Below, one piece after another: positions 35,301 through 46,600 of a stretch of 64,000 nucleotides of DNA (positions are counted from its first letter, which is position 1; each line of letters begins with the position of its first letter). Source of the DNA: Oegoconia quadripuncta (lineage: Eukaryota; Arthropoda; Insecta; Lepidoptera; Autostichidae); contig OX438749.1 of the NCBI GenBank assembly GCA_949316235.1, positions 12,480,914 to 12,544,913 of the forward strand. The letters run 5' to 3'. A program made the position numbers and the translations under genes. Below the pieces are notes generated by a model that saw only the letters and a program-made list of their open reading frames with translations, ran no database searches and was not told the DNA's origin.

Positions 35301-35316
35301 TAGCGACCTTCGACAC
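31961..35316 (-). CDS. ATP synthase subunit O (OSCP)-like, two C-terminal exons; 5' end not found
   Basis: OSCP sits in the peripheral stalk of mitochondrial F1Fo ATP synthase and ties F1 to the stator. The exons are complement(35125-35316) and complement(31961-32301). The donor GCAG|GTAATG and acceptor TTCCAG|GTATGC join in phase. Recognisable motifs are 'VEGRYVTALYSA' at the N side and 'AAINFLAIVAENGRL', 'ALCEVITAKPLS' and 'KVDPSIMGGMIVGVEDKHID' at the C side, ending 'YTDLLKQSI'. The sequence departs from textbook OSCP at several sites, so this may be a diverged paralogue. An exon with a mitochondrial targeting peptide must lie upstream (above 35316) and was not identified. The gene converges on the yellow gene with 184 bp between stop codons. 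Confidence 0.82.
32320..33225. other. OSCP-like gene intron, left part
   Basis: It is mixed-composition intronic DNA with GC-richer blocks at 32400-32880. I recognised no exon and no family, though the composition suggests old transposon remains. Confidence 0.4.
33227..33268. repeat. Perfect 18-bp hairpin with 6-nt loop
   Basis: The left arm 'ttgtaaagaagagcaaac' (33227-33244), loop atccgc and right arm (33251-33268) are exactly complementary. It is located in the OSCP-like intron. No family was recognised. Confidence 0.8.
33344..33570 (+). mobile_element. SINE family B copy
   Basis: The head is 'cgattgatgtagtggatagtg', with B box 'gcgggttcgaatcccgcga', then 'gtgtgatgaatatg', 'atatttatgtatgtttattc' and 'ggatactccat'. 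Inserted in the OSCP-like intron. Confidence 0.7.
34225..34445 (-). mobile_element. tRNA-headed SINE, third type
   Basis: Inverse B box 'gagtgggaatcgaaccggga' at about 34367-34386, with body 'ttgccggaagacttacgggga' and 'ccataaaatactctgaa'. The head differs from families A and B. Confidence 0.5.
35125..35316 (-). CDS. OSCP-like gene, upstream exon
   Basis: It encodes 'GVEGRYVTALYSACVQLKQA' through 'LLEEAGKAAG'. The acceptor 'ggtatag' at 35318-35317 has a poor pyrimidine tract, so the 5' boundary is approximate. The frame is open further upstream to about 35345. Confidence 0.72.
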
Positions 35317-35653
35317 CTATACCAATATTACAATAGCTGTAATAATCATAGATCCGAGTAAATCGATCGATTTTCCTTACAACCGTAATTCAACCGTATT
35401 TCTAAGATATCTGTCAATGTTAATCAAAATTTTTACACGACTTACATCCTTTTCGAACTAAGGTAATATTACACATTTTGCATTGTGGGTACTACAATGC
35501 CAATGCTGCATTATCCCTTATTTTCACAATTAAAAAGAATGAAAGTCATATTAACATTAACTCTGATTTTTACTTGGCTGAATTTAGTTTCTAAAGAAAA
35601 TCTATTTACGTACCTACTCCGCTCCATGGTAATAATACACTATAGTCTAGTGG

Positions 35654-35990
35654 GAGTGTGGTGTGACTAGAATGGATAAGATCAGGAATGAGTATATCAG
35701 AGGAAGTCTAAAAGTGGCGCCAATAACAGAAAAGCTGAGGAGTAATAGGTTAGCATGGTTTGGGCACATTATGAGGAGGGATGAAAGGCACGTAACAAGA
35801 CGAGTGTTAAGTATGAATGTGGAGGGATACAGAGGTAGAGGAAGACCAAAGAAGGTGTGGGTAGACTGCGTGAGGAATGATATGTGTGTGAAAGGGGTGA
35901 GTACGGAGATGACGGCTGATAGAGGAGAGTGGAAGAGGATGACATGTTGTGCCGACCCCACTTAGAGTGGGATAAGGGCAGGAAAATGAT
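35654..35990 (+). pseudogene. RTE-type LINE, C-terminal and 3'-end fragment
   Basis: The frame from about 35654 to 35965 gives 'CGVTRMDKIRNEYIRGSLKV', 'RLAWFGHIMRRDERHVTRRV' and 'GYRGRGRPKKVWVDCV', the C-terminal tail of RTE-clade endonuclease/reverse transcriptases, ending in a stop. It is followed by 'agagtgggataagggcagg' and an atgatga tail. It is 5'-truncated, and the remaining frame is open. Confidence 0.8.
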
Positions 35991-36574
35991 GAGTCTAGTG
36001 AGAGTACGATTTTTACTTCCAATAATCTTAAGGTTTCTAATTTTTTGCACATGCTTAGAGTACCTATCAGTGATAGCATAAAAATGTTTCTAACAAATCG
36101 GTAACTTGATTTAGGTATAGTGTAGGTATTTAGTTATACAATATATACTATTAAAATTACCAGTGTGAATTTCATTGCGTCGGGAAATATATGTGCTTAT
36201 AACTCCTGTACCTGTTTTCAAAAAAATCGATCACTAACTTCTTTATATTTATGAAAAATTTCACCGAGGGAAAATGTCACGACTGTATGAAAATATAAAG
36301 TACCCAATGATTTTTTTTTTGAAAATTCATGTAGAAGATGAAGTTCACAACTGTAACTTTAATTTAATATCGGACGTTTTATAACTAAATACCTATACCA
36401 TACCTAAAGCACGCTGCAGAATGGTTAGAAAACATTTTATTCTATTACTGATGGGTACTCCATATCCTTCTGCTAAAATCAGGAACTTCAAGATTGGAAG
36501 TTACACCACAAAAATTACATATTTTTAATGGACTACTAGAGCAAACACATATTCTAAAATCTCCCATTATCTAT

Positions 36575-36815
36575 TTCAGCAATAGCCTGCGCGTAAAATA
36601 GTTGTGACATACAGACGAACAAACAAGAAGAAAATATTTTTTCCCTGTCAATACCCCTCGTTTAAACAATTTTGGGGCCTTGGAAAGGTCACAATGAATC
36701 TCACGGTACCTCATTAAATAAAATCCATCCAGCCGTTTGGGTATTACGAGGAAATCCCACATACATACATAGACACGCGCGAAGAACATAACCCTTCTCG
36801 CAGCTGGGTAAAAAG
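36575..36815 (-). repeat. Dispersed non-coding repeat
   Basis: It holds 'aaatccatccagccgtttgg', 'acatacatacatagacacg' and 'gcagctgggtaaaaagt'. It is a loose relative of 9540-9705 and 29487-29660. Confidence 0.4.
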
Positions 36816-37009
36816 TCACAATTTTATTCCTTATGGACTTGAGACTCTAAATCCTTGGAACCATGGAGCTCTATCACTGTATAATGAGCTGGTGACCAGG
36901 CTAGACGACGTCTCAAGCGAGGTAATGCATCCAGCATCTTGGGCACTCTCCCGACGGGCTGAACCCGTGCTTTATGTCAGCTGGTTAAACAAACCAATTT
37001 TGTTTCAAG

Positions 37010-37165
37010 TTTAATATTTTGGAAAAGCCTAAACCAATTTCCATCAAATATTGCTAAGTACTATTCCGCAAACATCTTATTTCGGAAAAAAATCGCTTTC
37101 AAACCATTCAGCCGTTTTGGCACTACTTTGCCATAGGGACGCTGAAGCAGACAAAAGTTTAACCA
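37010..37165 (-). repeat. Dispersed repeat, second copy at 19.9 kb
   Basis: 'ccaatttccatcaaatattgc', 'cattcagccgttttggc' and 'cagacaaaag' recur in the same order at about 19920-20035. Non-coding. Confidence 0.45.
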
Positions 37166-37291
37166 TTTTTAAAATATCCATCTTTTTAGATCGGGGTTTT
37201 AGCAGAACGTGACGGGTACTTCATGTCATTGTGACATTTCATTTTCATGCTACCTAAGAACAGCAAAACCTATATAGGATGGCCAGAATAC

Positions 37292-37296
37292 AGAAC
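37292..37296. repeat. Target-site duplication, left
   Basis: AGAAC directly before the left LTR, repeated at 41327-41331 after the right LTR. Confidence 0.9.
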
Positions 37297-37450
37297 TGTA
37301 AAGGATAAGCCGCATTATCTGAATAAAAGGCTTTAATTCACTAAAAATTATGCCTACATATCACATTATGAACTGACAAGCAATGCCATTCAATTAACAG
37401 ACAATGATCAAATATAATCATAGACCACCGCATAGAGATTCATCACGTCA
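37297..37450 (-). repeat. LTR (3' LTR of the element)
   Basis: 154 bp, starting tgtaaagg and ending cacgtca on the plus strand. It matches 41173-41326 base for base as far as I can read. A short purine-rich stretch ('gcggtggagaa' on the minus strand) abuts it inside the element and would serve as the polypurine tract. Confidence 0.93.
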
Positions 37451-37468
37451 TTCTCCACCGCTGAATTA

Positions 37469-40400
37469 TTACAAATTGCATTGATAATCCTGCAAGTACT
37501 TAGGAGAATGTTTTATTCTACTCGATCTTCTAAAACCTGGTGGCTCTGGAGCTGGGTCATTGGCTCTTACCTCTGGTACATCAACGGATTCGGCTTCAGG
37601 CATGTTTATTGTTTCAGCCTCTGTGGTCGAGGGCCCAACCATTTCGCTCAGATCCGATTGTGGAACATTATATTGAGGTTGTTCTTCAAATTGAGTTACA
37701 CCTTCTCCACTTGGCACTAAATGCCTATTCGATACGGTTGTCTCTCTACCATTTGGCAAACGTACCAGAGAATAGTGTGGATTCGAATGTAGTAGTTCCA
37801 CCTCCTCCACTAAAGGTTGATATTTATTAGTTCGATTGAATTTCTTCATCAAGATAATTTGACCAGAGCTAGTGAGCCACGACGGAATTGAAGTTCCGTT
37901 CTGAGACCTTCGTGGGTGTGCGAACATTCGCTCGTGGGGCGTGCAGTTCGTAGATGTGCAGAGTAGCGAACGAATAGAGTGTAGTGACTGCGGTAAAACT
38001 TTCTCCCAATCTTCTGTGGTCAGGTTCTTTGTCTTTAACGCCAATTGGATTGTTTTCCACAGTGTCGCATTCAATCTTTCCACTTGTCCGTTACCCTGCG
38101 GATTGTATGGTGTAGAATGACTGGTAGCAATTCCTCGAGAATGTAAGAAATCCTTCACTTCCGTAGCCAGAAAAGATGTGCCTCTATCAGTATGTATATA
38201 AGAAGGGAAGCCAAAAATCATAAATAGATTATTTAAATGCCTGATTACAGTTTGCGCAGAAATATCTGAACATGAGAAAGCAAAGGGGAAACGTGAATAT
38301 TCATCAACTATTGTGAGTATATATTTGTTATTAGTTTTAGATGGTACAGGCCCTTTAAAGTCGATACTCAGGCGTTCCAACGGTGAAGTGGCTTTAATTA
38401 ACTTTACATGTGGTTCCAATTCACGTTTGAATCTAGGTTTGATTTCACAACAAACTCTACATGAGGCTGTCATCTTACGAACTTCTTCTATAGAATAGGG
38501 TAGATTTTTGGTTTTAAGCCAGTGAACCATGCGCGTAACGCCTGGGTGACATAGCGCTTCATGTAAAGAAATTAGTTTAGTTGAGCGTGAATCAGCTGAT
38601 GCACAAACACGGGATAAAGCGTCAGCAACCAAGTTATCTTTTCCCGGTCTATAGACAATATCAAACTTGAATGGTGCAAGTTCAAGGCGCCATCGTTGAA
38701 TCTTTTCGTTCTTTATTTTACTCGTATGTGTATTATTAAACATAAAAGAGACTGATCTTTGGTCCGTAATCAATTTAAATTCTTTTCCAATTAAGTAATG
38801 TCGCCATTTTTTCAAGGACTCTACAATCGCATAAGCTTCCTTTTCAACAGCGGAATGATTTTGCTCGCTCGCATTCAACGTTCTGGAATAAAACGCTACG
38901 GGTCTCGAGTCCTGTGAGAGAACAGCTGCAATCGAATGCTCTGAGGCATCAGTTTCTACTGTAAATGGAATTTTATCGTTAATAGCGTAGATAGAAGACT
39001 TTGCAATATCGGACTTTAAATCTTCGAAACAATTTATTTGTTCATCTTTCAACGGAAATACTTTCGTGTTAGATAATACATGAATCCTTTCTGAAAAACT
39101 CGGAATCCACCTTGAATAATGCGCAAACATGCCTAATGCGCGTCTGAGAGAAGATACGTCATGAGGTACAGGCAAGTTCATTAATGGTTTGAAACGGTCA
39201 CTGTCAGGTTTAATGATATGATTAGATATATTATAGCCAAGAATGTTTATCGAATGCTGTGAAAACTTACACTTATCTTTATTGAGAGTCAGGCCATATT
39301 TCTGTGCTGCTTTTAAGAAATTGTTTAAATTTTCGTCATGTTCTTGTTGTGTCTTACCACAGATAGTAATATCATCAAGATATGCGTACGTTCCGTCCAG
39401 TTTTTCTTTTCTGATCACCCAATCTATAGTTCTTTGAAAACTTGCGACGCCATTCGTCACACCAAAAGGTATCCGTCTGAATTGGTACAGATTTCCTGAA
39501 GCTTCAAACGCTGTAAATGCTCTCTCTTGTGGCAGTATAGGTACCTGATGATAAGCACTCTTAAGATCAATGGCACTAAAGATCGAATGCTTTGATATTT
39601 TAGAAATAGTTTCTTCAATATTGGGCAAAGGGTAAGCATCCAACAAAGTATATTTATTAATTGTTCGTGAATAATCAATTACAAGTCGCTTTTTGTGATT
39701 TTCTGTATTTGAAATTAGTACCTGTGCTCGCCAAGGCGACTAACTCTCTTCAATAATACCTTCTATTAGGAGTTTATTCACTTCTTGATCAATAAATCTT
39801 TTGTCTTCATCACTATATCTTCGTGACTTTATAGCGATAGGTTTATAACCAGCAGATAGGTTAGCGAATAGAGGTACAGCTGGAACAAAAGCTTCCGCTA
39901 CGTTGCAGATAACTAGAGGATCCTTAGCTCCACCAAATGAGAATTCTAGCGAAGAATGTTTACATAAGACATCGTGTCCAATAATAAGATCGGCACAAAG
40001 ATTCTTGACAATGAGTAAATTTATGTTATCGTAAGTATGCTTTCCGATCATTATGTTCTGAAAGGTTTGTCCTTCTACTGTTGTAGTGTGGCTCAATGAA
40101 GCCATTGAAATGGTTTGATTACTAGGTTTACATTTAAGGTTACAAAGTTTGCTAAAGTTTTCATTAATAAAACTTACAGAACTTCCGGTATCCACTAGAG
40201 CTTCGGCCCTAATACCTTTGATGTAAGCTGGAATTGTAGCTTTCCGTAAGGAAGAAGGAGAGGCAGCTATAATACAAGCTGAATAATCATCATGTCCTTC
40301 TTTAGCAACAGTAGCATTAGAGGTTTCCTTACTGCGGCAAACCTTTGCAAAATGCCCTTTTTTATTACATAACTGGCAAGTTACCTCTAAGGCAGGACAG

Positions 40401-41113
40401 TTCTTACGTGGATGGACATATCCTCCACAGAAGAAGCACTTACGTTTGCGGAATGTAGCAGCAGTATTATTATCTTTAACTAACGACGGTGACGGAGTAT
40501 TTTTCTTGTCTTTTATGGCATTGACTGAAATCGTATTAAAATTTTGAGTATTGACTTCGGCCATTTCCAAAGATAGAGCTTGATTATATGCTTCATTAAG
40601 ACTAAGGGTTAGATTTTCAAGTAATCTTTGCCTAATCTTAGTAGAGGCGATACCAGATATGAAGGCATCCCTAATGCTCTCATTCCTGTTAGTCTCAGCA
40701 TCCACAGAGGCAAAGTCACAGTCTTTAGATAGTTGCTTCAATACCTGCATATAGACGTCGATGGTTTCCCCTGTGCCCTGCTTTCTGGTCGCAAGCACAT
40801 GCCTTGCGTAGATGACATTTCTAGGTTTTATATATAGAGCATCTAATATTTTCATAGCGTCAACGTAAGTATGGCATTCACTGATATACGTGTATACTTG
40901 CGATGAGACATGATTAACAAGTAACTGTAGTTTGATTCCATCATCATGTGCCAACGAGGTGGTTACTGTAGCGGCAGAAGTCTCGCTTGTTAGAGACTGC
41001 TGCTGTGCACTAAGAAAGTTCGCGAAAGTTCTCTTCCAATGTTCCCATTCACGAGATGCAGAACTACAACTCGGATCGACATCGAATCTGTCCGGTCTCA
41101 AATATCTATCCAT
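37469..41113 (-). pseudogene. gag-pol polyprotein with one in-frame stop (TAG)
   Basis: A single reading frame of 1215 codons runs from ATG 41113 to the stop at 37469, broken only by TAG at 39740-39742. The upstream 457 codons hold a gag region, two zinc knuckles (CFFCGGYVHPRKNC and CQLCNKKGHFAKVC) and an aspartic protease ('ALVDTGSSVSFI'). The downstream part holds RT ('YAYLDDI'), RNase H ('TVETDASEHS'), the integrase zinc region ('HPGVTRMVHW', 'CRVC') and the D,D-35-E core ('SIDFKGPV', 'IHTDRGTSF', 'GNGQVERLN'). The stop falls at the very start of RT, just before 'SPWRAQVLIS', where an intact element needs a sense codon. It could be a point mutation or a suppressible stop. Confidence 0.9.
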
Positions 41114-41154
41114 GTTAAGGATTATGTTACTTATTTTATTATTATTATTTATTT

Positions 41155-41171
41155 ATTTTTAGTGAATTAAA
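41155..41171 (-). other. Putative self-priming primer-binding site
   Basis: One base inside the 5' LTR, 17 nt (minus strand 'tttaattcactaaaaat') are exactly complementary to a segment of the element's own LTR (41208-41224 on the minus strand). There is no TGG start as expected for a tRNA primer. In the RNA this makes a 17-bp stem with a 36-nt loop, leaving a primer end next to the U5 template. Confidence 0.6.
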
Positions 41172-41172
41172 T

Positions 41173-41326
41173 TGTAAAGGATAAGCCGCATTATCTGAAT
41201 AAAAGGCTTTAATTCACTAAAAATTATGCCTACATATCACATTATGAACTGACAAGCAATGCCATTCAATTAACAGACAATGATCAAATATAATCATAGA
41301 CCACCGCATAGAGATTCATCACGTCA
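41173..41326 (-). repeat. LTR (5' LTR of the element)
   Basis: 154 bp, TG...CA, the same as 37297-37450. It contains the 17-nt segment complementary to the primer-binding position. Confidence 0.93.
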
Positions 41327-41331
41327 AGAAC
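41327..41331. repeat. Target-site duplication, right
   Basis: AGAAC, identical to 37292-37296. Confidence 0.9.
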
Positions 41332-42204
41332 AAGAAAGTTTAAAACAATACCAGCACCCAGCACTACGCCTCACGGAAACTTGGCATAGAGAAGGTCAAA
41401 TTCAACTTCATACAAGTCGACGACTTCAAGGATCAAATCTCTCCTACACACGTCGGAATACAATTTTTGCGTGCTGATGGTAAGTACCTAGTACTATATA
41501 TTTTGTAACGGCTTACCCATAGAAAAATACTTCGCAATCGCTAAAAGATTTGCTGCAGAGTAATTTAGACATGGATTTTTTTCTGTTCTAAAGTAATACA
41601 CTCACCAAAGACAGGGATTGGTGGTTTATGAGCTATCCCCACAGTGGACATAGTTCTAACAGACGCTCGAAACATTTTTATTAAAGGTAAAATTTTTGAA
41701 ATTTTAATCAGAATATTTGATAAGTCAAATTAACAATTTCAAAGATGTCAATTTCGCAGACTTTGACTTTATAATTTTTATATCACAACTTTTTAGATTT
41801 AATCTAGACTGTATAGATCAATTACTGATATTATGATAATAACTCACGTACAAGATGGAAATCCTACCTTCACTATTCCAAACGCTTTAGTTTGGGATAT
41901 CTCTGAACAACCCATTTGGGATAAAGGTCGTAACTTATATCGTTATCGTCGAATATTTGAATATGAATATGTATTAATTTTTGTATGTATTGTATGTATG
42001 TATAAATGTATGTATAAATATCCTCCATAAATAAAATAAAAATACACACAGTGCCATCTAGTTACATACTGAGCTAACGTTTTGTGCAACTCAAAATGCT
42101 ATAATGGATCACCTTGTCAAACAAGAGTAATTATTTTAAAATTATTGCTATAATACAAAATAACAAATAAATATAATAAAAAAACACTCATTCTGATTAT
42201 TTGC

Positions 42205-42395
42205 ATCTATTTAGTCCATGAATACGGACATGTGTACCCGAGTTATGGATGTTTTCATTTATAATAAGTATTTATTTATAAAAAAAAAGTTTATGGAGTA
42301 TATCAACCATCTGGTATCCACAACGCAAGCCTATAGTTGCTTACTGTGGAACTAGATAGCGCTATGTGAATGTCTAAGGATATTTATTTATTGCA
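42205..42395 (+). mobile_element. SINE family B, body without head
   Basis: It contains 'atgaatacggacatgtgtac', 'gagttatggatgttttcatt', 'caaccatctggtatccaca' and 'gcttactgtggaactagata'. It is colinear with the reverse complement of 57100-57290. Confidence 0.7.
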
Positions 42396-43470
42396 ACTAT
42401 ATTAATTCTGTGTCCATTCTTGTACTATTGAAACAATGAACATTACAATTTAAAAATATGCTTTTGTTATACCTAATCTAAGAAACTATCACAATCCTAT
42501 ATCTAATTTAGGTCTGACTGATCAAACCCTTCAGATTATTACAAACCCTGATTTCATTGACTTTCGGCTTTTGACTGTCCAAGTTAGTCTCTGCTAGGAT
42601 TAGACAAAAGTTCGGTAGTCAAAGGTAAAATAACGCTATTGATTTGGACTTTGACATAGACTTTTATGCCAGACTGAGGTTTGACTAGCCAAACCTAGGA
42701 GCACCAGAGCTTCGATGTTTGTCTATAACATTTCGACATCCTTCAAACAATTTATAATAATCACTCTGTAACACACACACTGTTCACAAATATTTCAGCT
42801 CAGTAAAATACCAGAATGTGTTTGAATAATGGTTTACAAATTGAAACGGACTACTTATTCCTTAATAAACATTCCTAAATAAAAGCTTGTAAATAAATCA
42901 CAAACAATTTACAGAGTAGTTGTTATAAATTGTTTAAGGGATGTCGATATGTTATTATATGCATACTCCTTGATGGAGTAAACTGTCAAAGTTACTCGTC
43001 TTTGTGATAATCATGATAGAATATTGAAAGTTTGTTTTTGAAAGCATTTTTAATGTAGAACTAATTTTGTTTAGGAAACATTGATCACCTTGCTATCGTA
43101 ATAGTCAATAATTTTAAGTTTAATTAATTAGTTAAAGTTCAATTATTTTAGTAACAGTTTCGTCGTTTTAGTGCACGTTAATGGGAAATCTATGAGGGAG
43201 ACCTATTTTCAGTAGTGGATGTCCTGTGGCTGATATGATTAGTGTACTTATTAAATTGTTTTAATTATTTTTTTTACATTTCATTTACTTTTTGTAAAAT
43301 TTAATGGAACAATCTCATTACAGCGCCACGTTATCGATATTTGCCAGAACTAAGTGTTATTTTTAAATGAGTTTAAAATGCATCGCCACAAACTGCAGCA
43401 CTTGCAAGTTGACCTTTCTCTCACTCTCCTGATACAGTAGTTTTAAAATCAAACATAACTTATCAAGTCA
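42396..43470. other. Intergenic stretch, nothing recognised
   Basis: AT-rich, with no exon or matched repeat between the SINE remnant and the 3' end of the C16orf89-like gene. Confidence 0.4.
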
Positions 43471-43471
43471 A

Positions 43472-43477
43472 TTTATT
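43472..43477 (-). promoter_or_regulatory. Polyadenylation signal of the C16orf89-like gene
   Basis: AATAAA on the minus strand, about 35 bases after the stop codon at 43511-43513. Confidence 0.55.
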
Positions 43478-43510
43478 TAATAAAATAGAAATCAATAAGC
43501 AGCACGCAAT

Positions 43511-43657
43511 TCAAGTGAGTACATCATACTGGAACGCCTGATCGGTTTCCAGCAGCGCCCTCACGTAGATAGCCAGCGAGCCGAGTGCCATCGCTGACGT
43601 CAGTGAGTTGCATGACCCACCTTCTGACATTGCCGCTTTTTTCACTCGGTACTCCTC
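43511..43657 (-). CDS. C16orf89-like gene, last exon
   Basis: The acceptor is 'tgtttcag', phase 0. It encodes '[20 protein letters not shown]' and '[20 protein letters not shown]', ending with TGA at 43513-43511. Confidence 0.75.
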   Translation of the reverse strand, partial: EEYRVKKAAMSEGGSCNSLTSAMALGSLAIYVRALLETDQAFQYDVLT

Positions 43658-46600
43658 CTGAAACAATAAATAAATGAAACGCACTCAGGAAAAGGTTAAT
43701 CAAGCTCAGTTAGCGTCTATGTTGAGGCGGCATGCAGGCATGGTGTATAGATAGGCAAGATATTTTTCCATCACGTTGTGAGCAGTAAATAAATATGTAC
43801 CCATAGGTAATACCCACGTACGACCACCCTGTGGAACGGACTTTCGGCAGCGGTATTCCCGAACGAGTACGACATTGGAACCTTCAAGAAACGAGCCTAC
43901 ACCTTCCTCAAAGGCCGGCAACGCATCTGTGACCCTTTTGGTGTTGCGGGTGTCCATGGGCGGCGGTGATTGCTTTCCATCAGGTGACCCGCATGCTCGT
44001 TTGCCGCCCTCTCATATAAAAAAAAAAAATTTTCAAAAAATCCGTAACGAATCTCTACATAGCAGCACGTATTAAGAACTTTTTTTCTAAAAAAAATCGG
44101 TAACCATTTTGTAGCCTAACAACATAATTAAAAGCATTTTATTATCTTTACATACGCGTAAAATGATATCTTTGATTTCCTCTCTCAAGACAAGACCTCA
44201 GCTGTCAAATAGTAACAGTAACATGAGACGGATACTGTTGTATCATATTTTGATAAAAATAGACAGCAGCCACCTGGTGGTGGTGGTGGCAGTTGTCACT
44301 TCTTGAATTGCTTAACTTTTCTTTATTTGGGCTCTCTGTCTAGTGTTCTCAAAAGTCATTGTCTGTTCCTTGTAGTAGTAGTTCCTGGTATATTTTAAAT
44401 ACCTCTCTGTCTTTGGGTGGAGGGGCGGAGGCAGGACCGACGTATCCAGTAAGCTTCAGGAATGGTTGACGATCGTCGGCATAGCATCCCTTAGGTTCCT
44501 GCCACGCAATAATTTTGTTCATCCATCGCGGCTTTATGAACTCTCCGTAACCCAGTGTAGCACAATAGAATACTGTAAAATGAATAACTGACTGTAGTGC
44601 TTTACTAAATACCTACCTCTTCTTTCTTAGCGACTATTTTAGTAGTAACTCCGTGAAATATCAATTTAGCACAAAATTTTCATCTTATAGGTTTTATAGG
44701 TAAAAGAACGTTCTACATTTCGTACAGAATTTCATTCAAATGGTGTTAGGTTAAAAACGTTGTTAGCAAATCAGCACGAGATTATGGTGAAGTACTATAA
44801 GAATTATATTTAACCAGAGGCTCTAAATAAGGCTTACTTTGTTGCATAAAAAGTGTTCTAGTTCCAGCTGGATGATCCCAAGCTTCTAAAGACTTTGTTT
44901 CTTTGTAAATCTGTATGCAAAGTTTATAAATATGGGCATGTATATCGATGTTTTCCATGCATTCAAATAATCGTGAAAGCATAGCAGCTCGGAGACGGCT
45001 CGTCTGTTGAAAGGCAAGTCCTGAACCCCTCATGATTTGAGCGCTACATTCAGGAGACATTTCACAGTATCCCTCGGTGTTTGTGGTTTGACTTTCCATC
45101 GCCGATATCAGCAGTTGCATCGTACACGCGTCTGAAAATATTAAATAACCGTTGAAACTAGGTTGTATACTTTCCCCTCCATTCTACCATGCTAATTACA
45201 ATAGCGCCGCATGGCGGCCGATTAGGGTACTAAAAAACGGCCTCCGATGAATTCGACCGTGTCGCCTTCTACAATGGAAACGTATAGGTATTTGTAACAG
45301 ATATAGTTTATTTTCTAAAATGAACCCACCCATAGGATTTGACCCTGCACCTTTCTAAATTAAATAAGATTATAATTTATTTATTTACCTGCCGCCTTTC
45401 TGGTGGGCATCTTGGTTCTGGCCTCTTGGACGTATTGTTCAAAATCAAACCGGTAGGGCTTCTGAGTGCCCATGGTACCGACAATGATGGGATCCAATAG
45501 AGTCGCTAGCACATCCATACTCCCAAATATTGTTTTGGTTACTATTAAAAAGAGAAGACATACACTAAATCAATGTCAGTAGTCAAAAAATAGGCTATGA
45601 ATAGTGATAATATCATAGGACAAAATGTTGGCCATGTAAATCTCAATTCCTCGGTAACTGTTTTTTTTTATGCACAACGGATTGGTACTTGACCTCAATC
45701 ACACCTGATGTTAACTGAAGGTGAGGTCGAAGGTGGAAGCGTACTGACCCGGAAACCCCAACACATTTAGGGGACTGGCTATCTTATGACAACCGGAACA
45801 CAACAATGCTATTAGCATTGCTGCTTGGCGGCAGATTTAGATAAGATGGTGTTTTCTTTAATGGCGTTCGTCTTCTTCATATAAAATGTAACATCAAAAT
45901 GATATTGATACAAATAAAGTTACAATACCTTGAAGTTATTTATTACAGTATTTTAATGAGCTGTGGATATTAGGAAGAGCAGTAAATAGAACTTACAATA
46001 CTACTGATTTTGATTGTGACAAGCGCTTTGAGCAAAGTTTCTTTAGGTAATTGCTTTACCACCCGTGGTGTTGTCATTTAATTGCTTAGATTTGGTTATA
46101 TTTCGAGAGGTATTATTTGTTTAATTAATAGTCGTACAGTGTTTTTATTGCTGTTAGATTTATGGTGAAAACATACAAAAATCCTGCGATTTATTAACTT
46201 CTAGAGTACTTCTATTTAAAAGTAACATTCATATTATAATAAAAATTTTGTTGCTTACAACACGGAAAAGTAACATTCAAACGTTCAAATTTTTCCATAA
46301 AAATTACATTCGTTGTATGCGAAGTATAATTAACATTCAATTTATTTCAAAGTTAAATCTATTTTGTTACAAAACGTTTACAAAAAGTGACATTCAACAA
46401 AGTCACTTTAACCAAATTAGTTTGGTAAAATATTTTTTTCTGTGGACTCTTAACCATTTTCGCACCAAATAAGGCCTCTAAAATGTATAACCTCCAAATT
46501 AGGATATCCCGTTACTATATAAACCATATAATTACTTCAGAAGCTCAGGATATAAACTATTTAAAATTAATAACAAATATAACTATTTAACAGTTTTTTT

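Larger units (their letters stand above)
37297..41326 (-). mobile_element. Complete Ty3/gypsy-type LTR retrotransposon, 4030 bp
   Basis: Two identical-looking 154-bp LTRs (TG...CA) enclose a minus-strand gag-pol, with a 5-bp AGAAC duplication on the flanks. Domain order is gag zinc knuckles, protease, RT, RNase H, integrase, which is Ty3/gypsy order. The identical LTRs indicate recent insertion. The element lies between the OSCP-like and C16orf89-like genes. Confidence 0.95.

Noticed and set aside
35769..36079. Minus-strand open frames over 35647-36079
   Set aside because: They are shadows of the plus-strand RTE fragment.
44782..44837. Extension of C16orf89-like exon 4 beyond the GTAAGC donor
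   Set aside because: Using the later GT at 44814 gives the wrong phase for exon 5, and the extra residues do not fit the family pattern.
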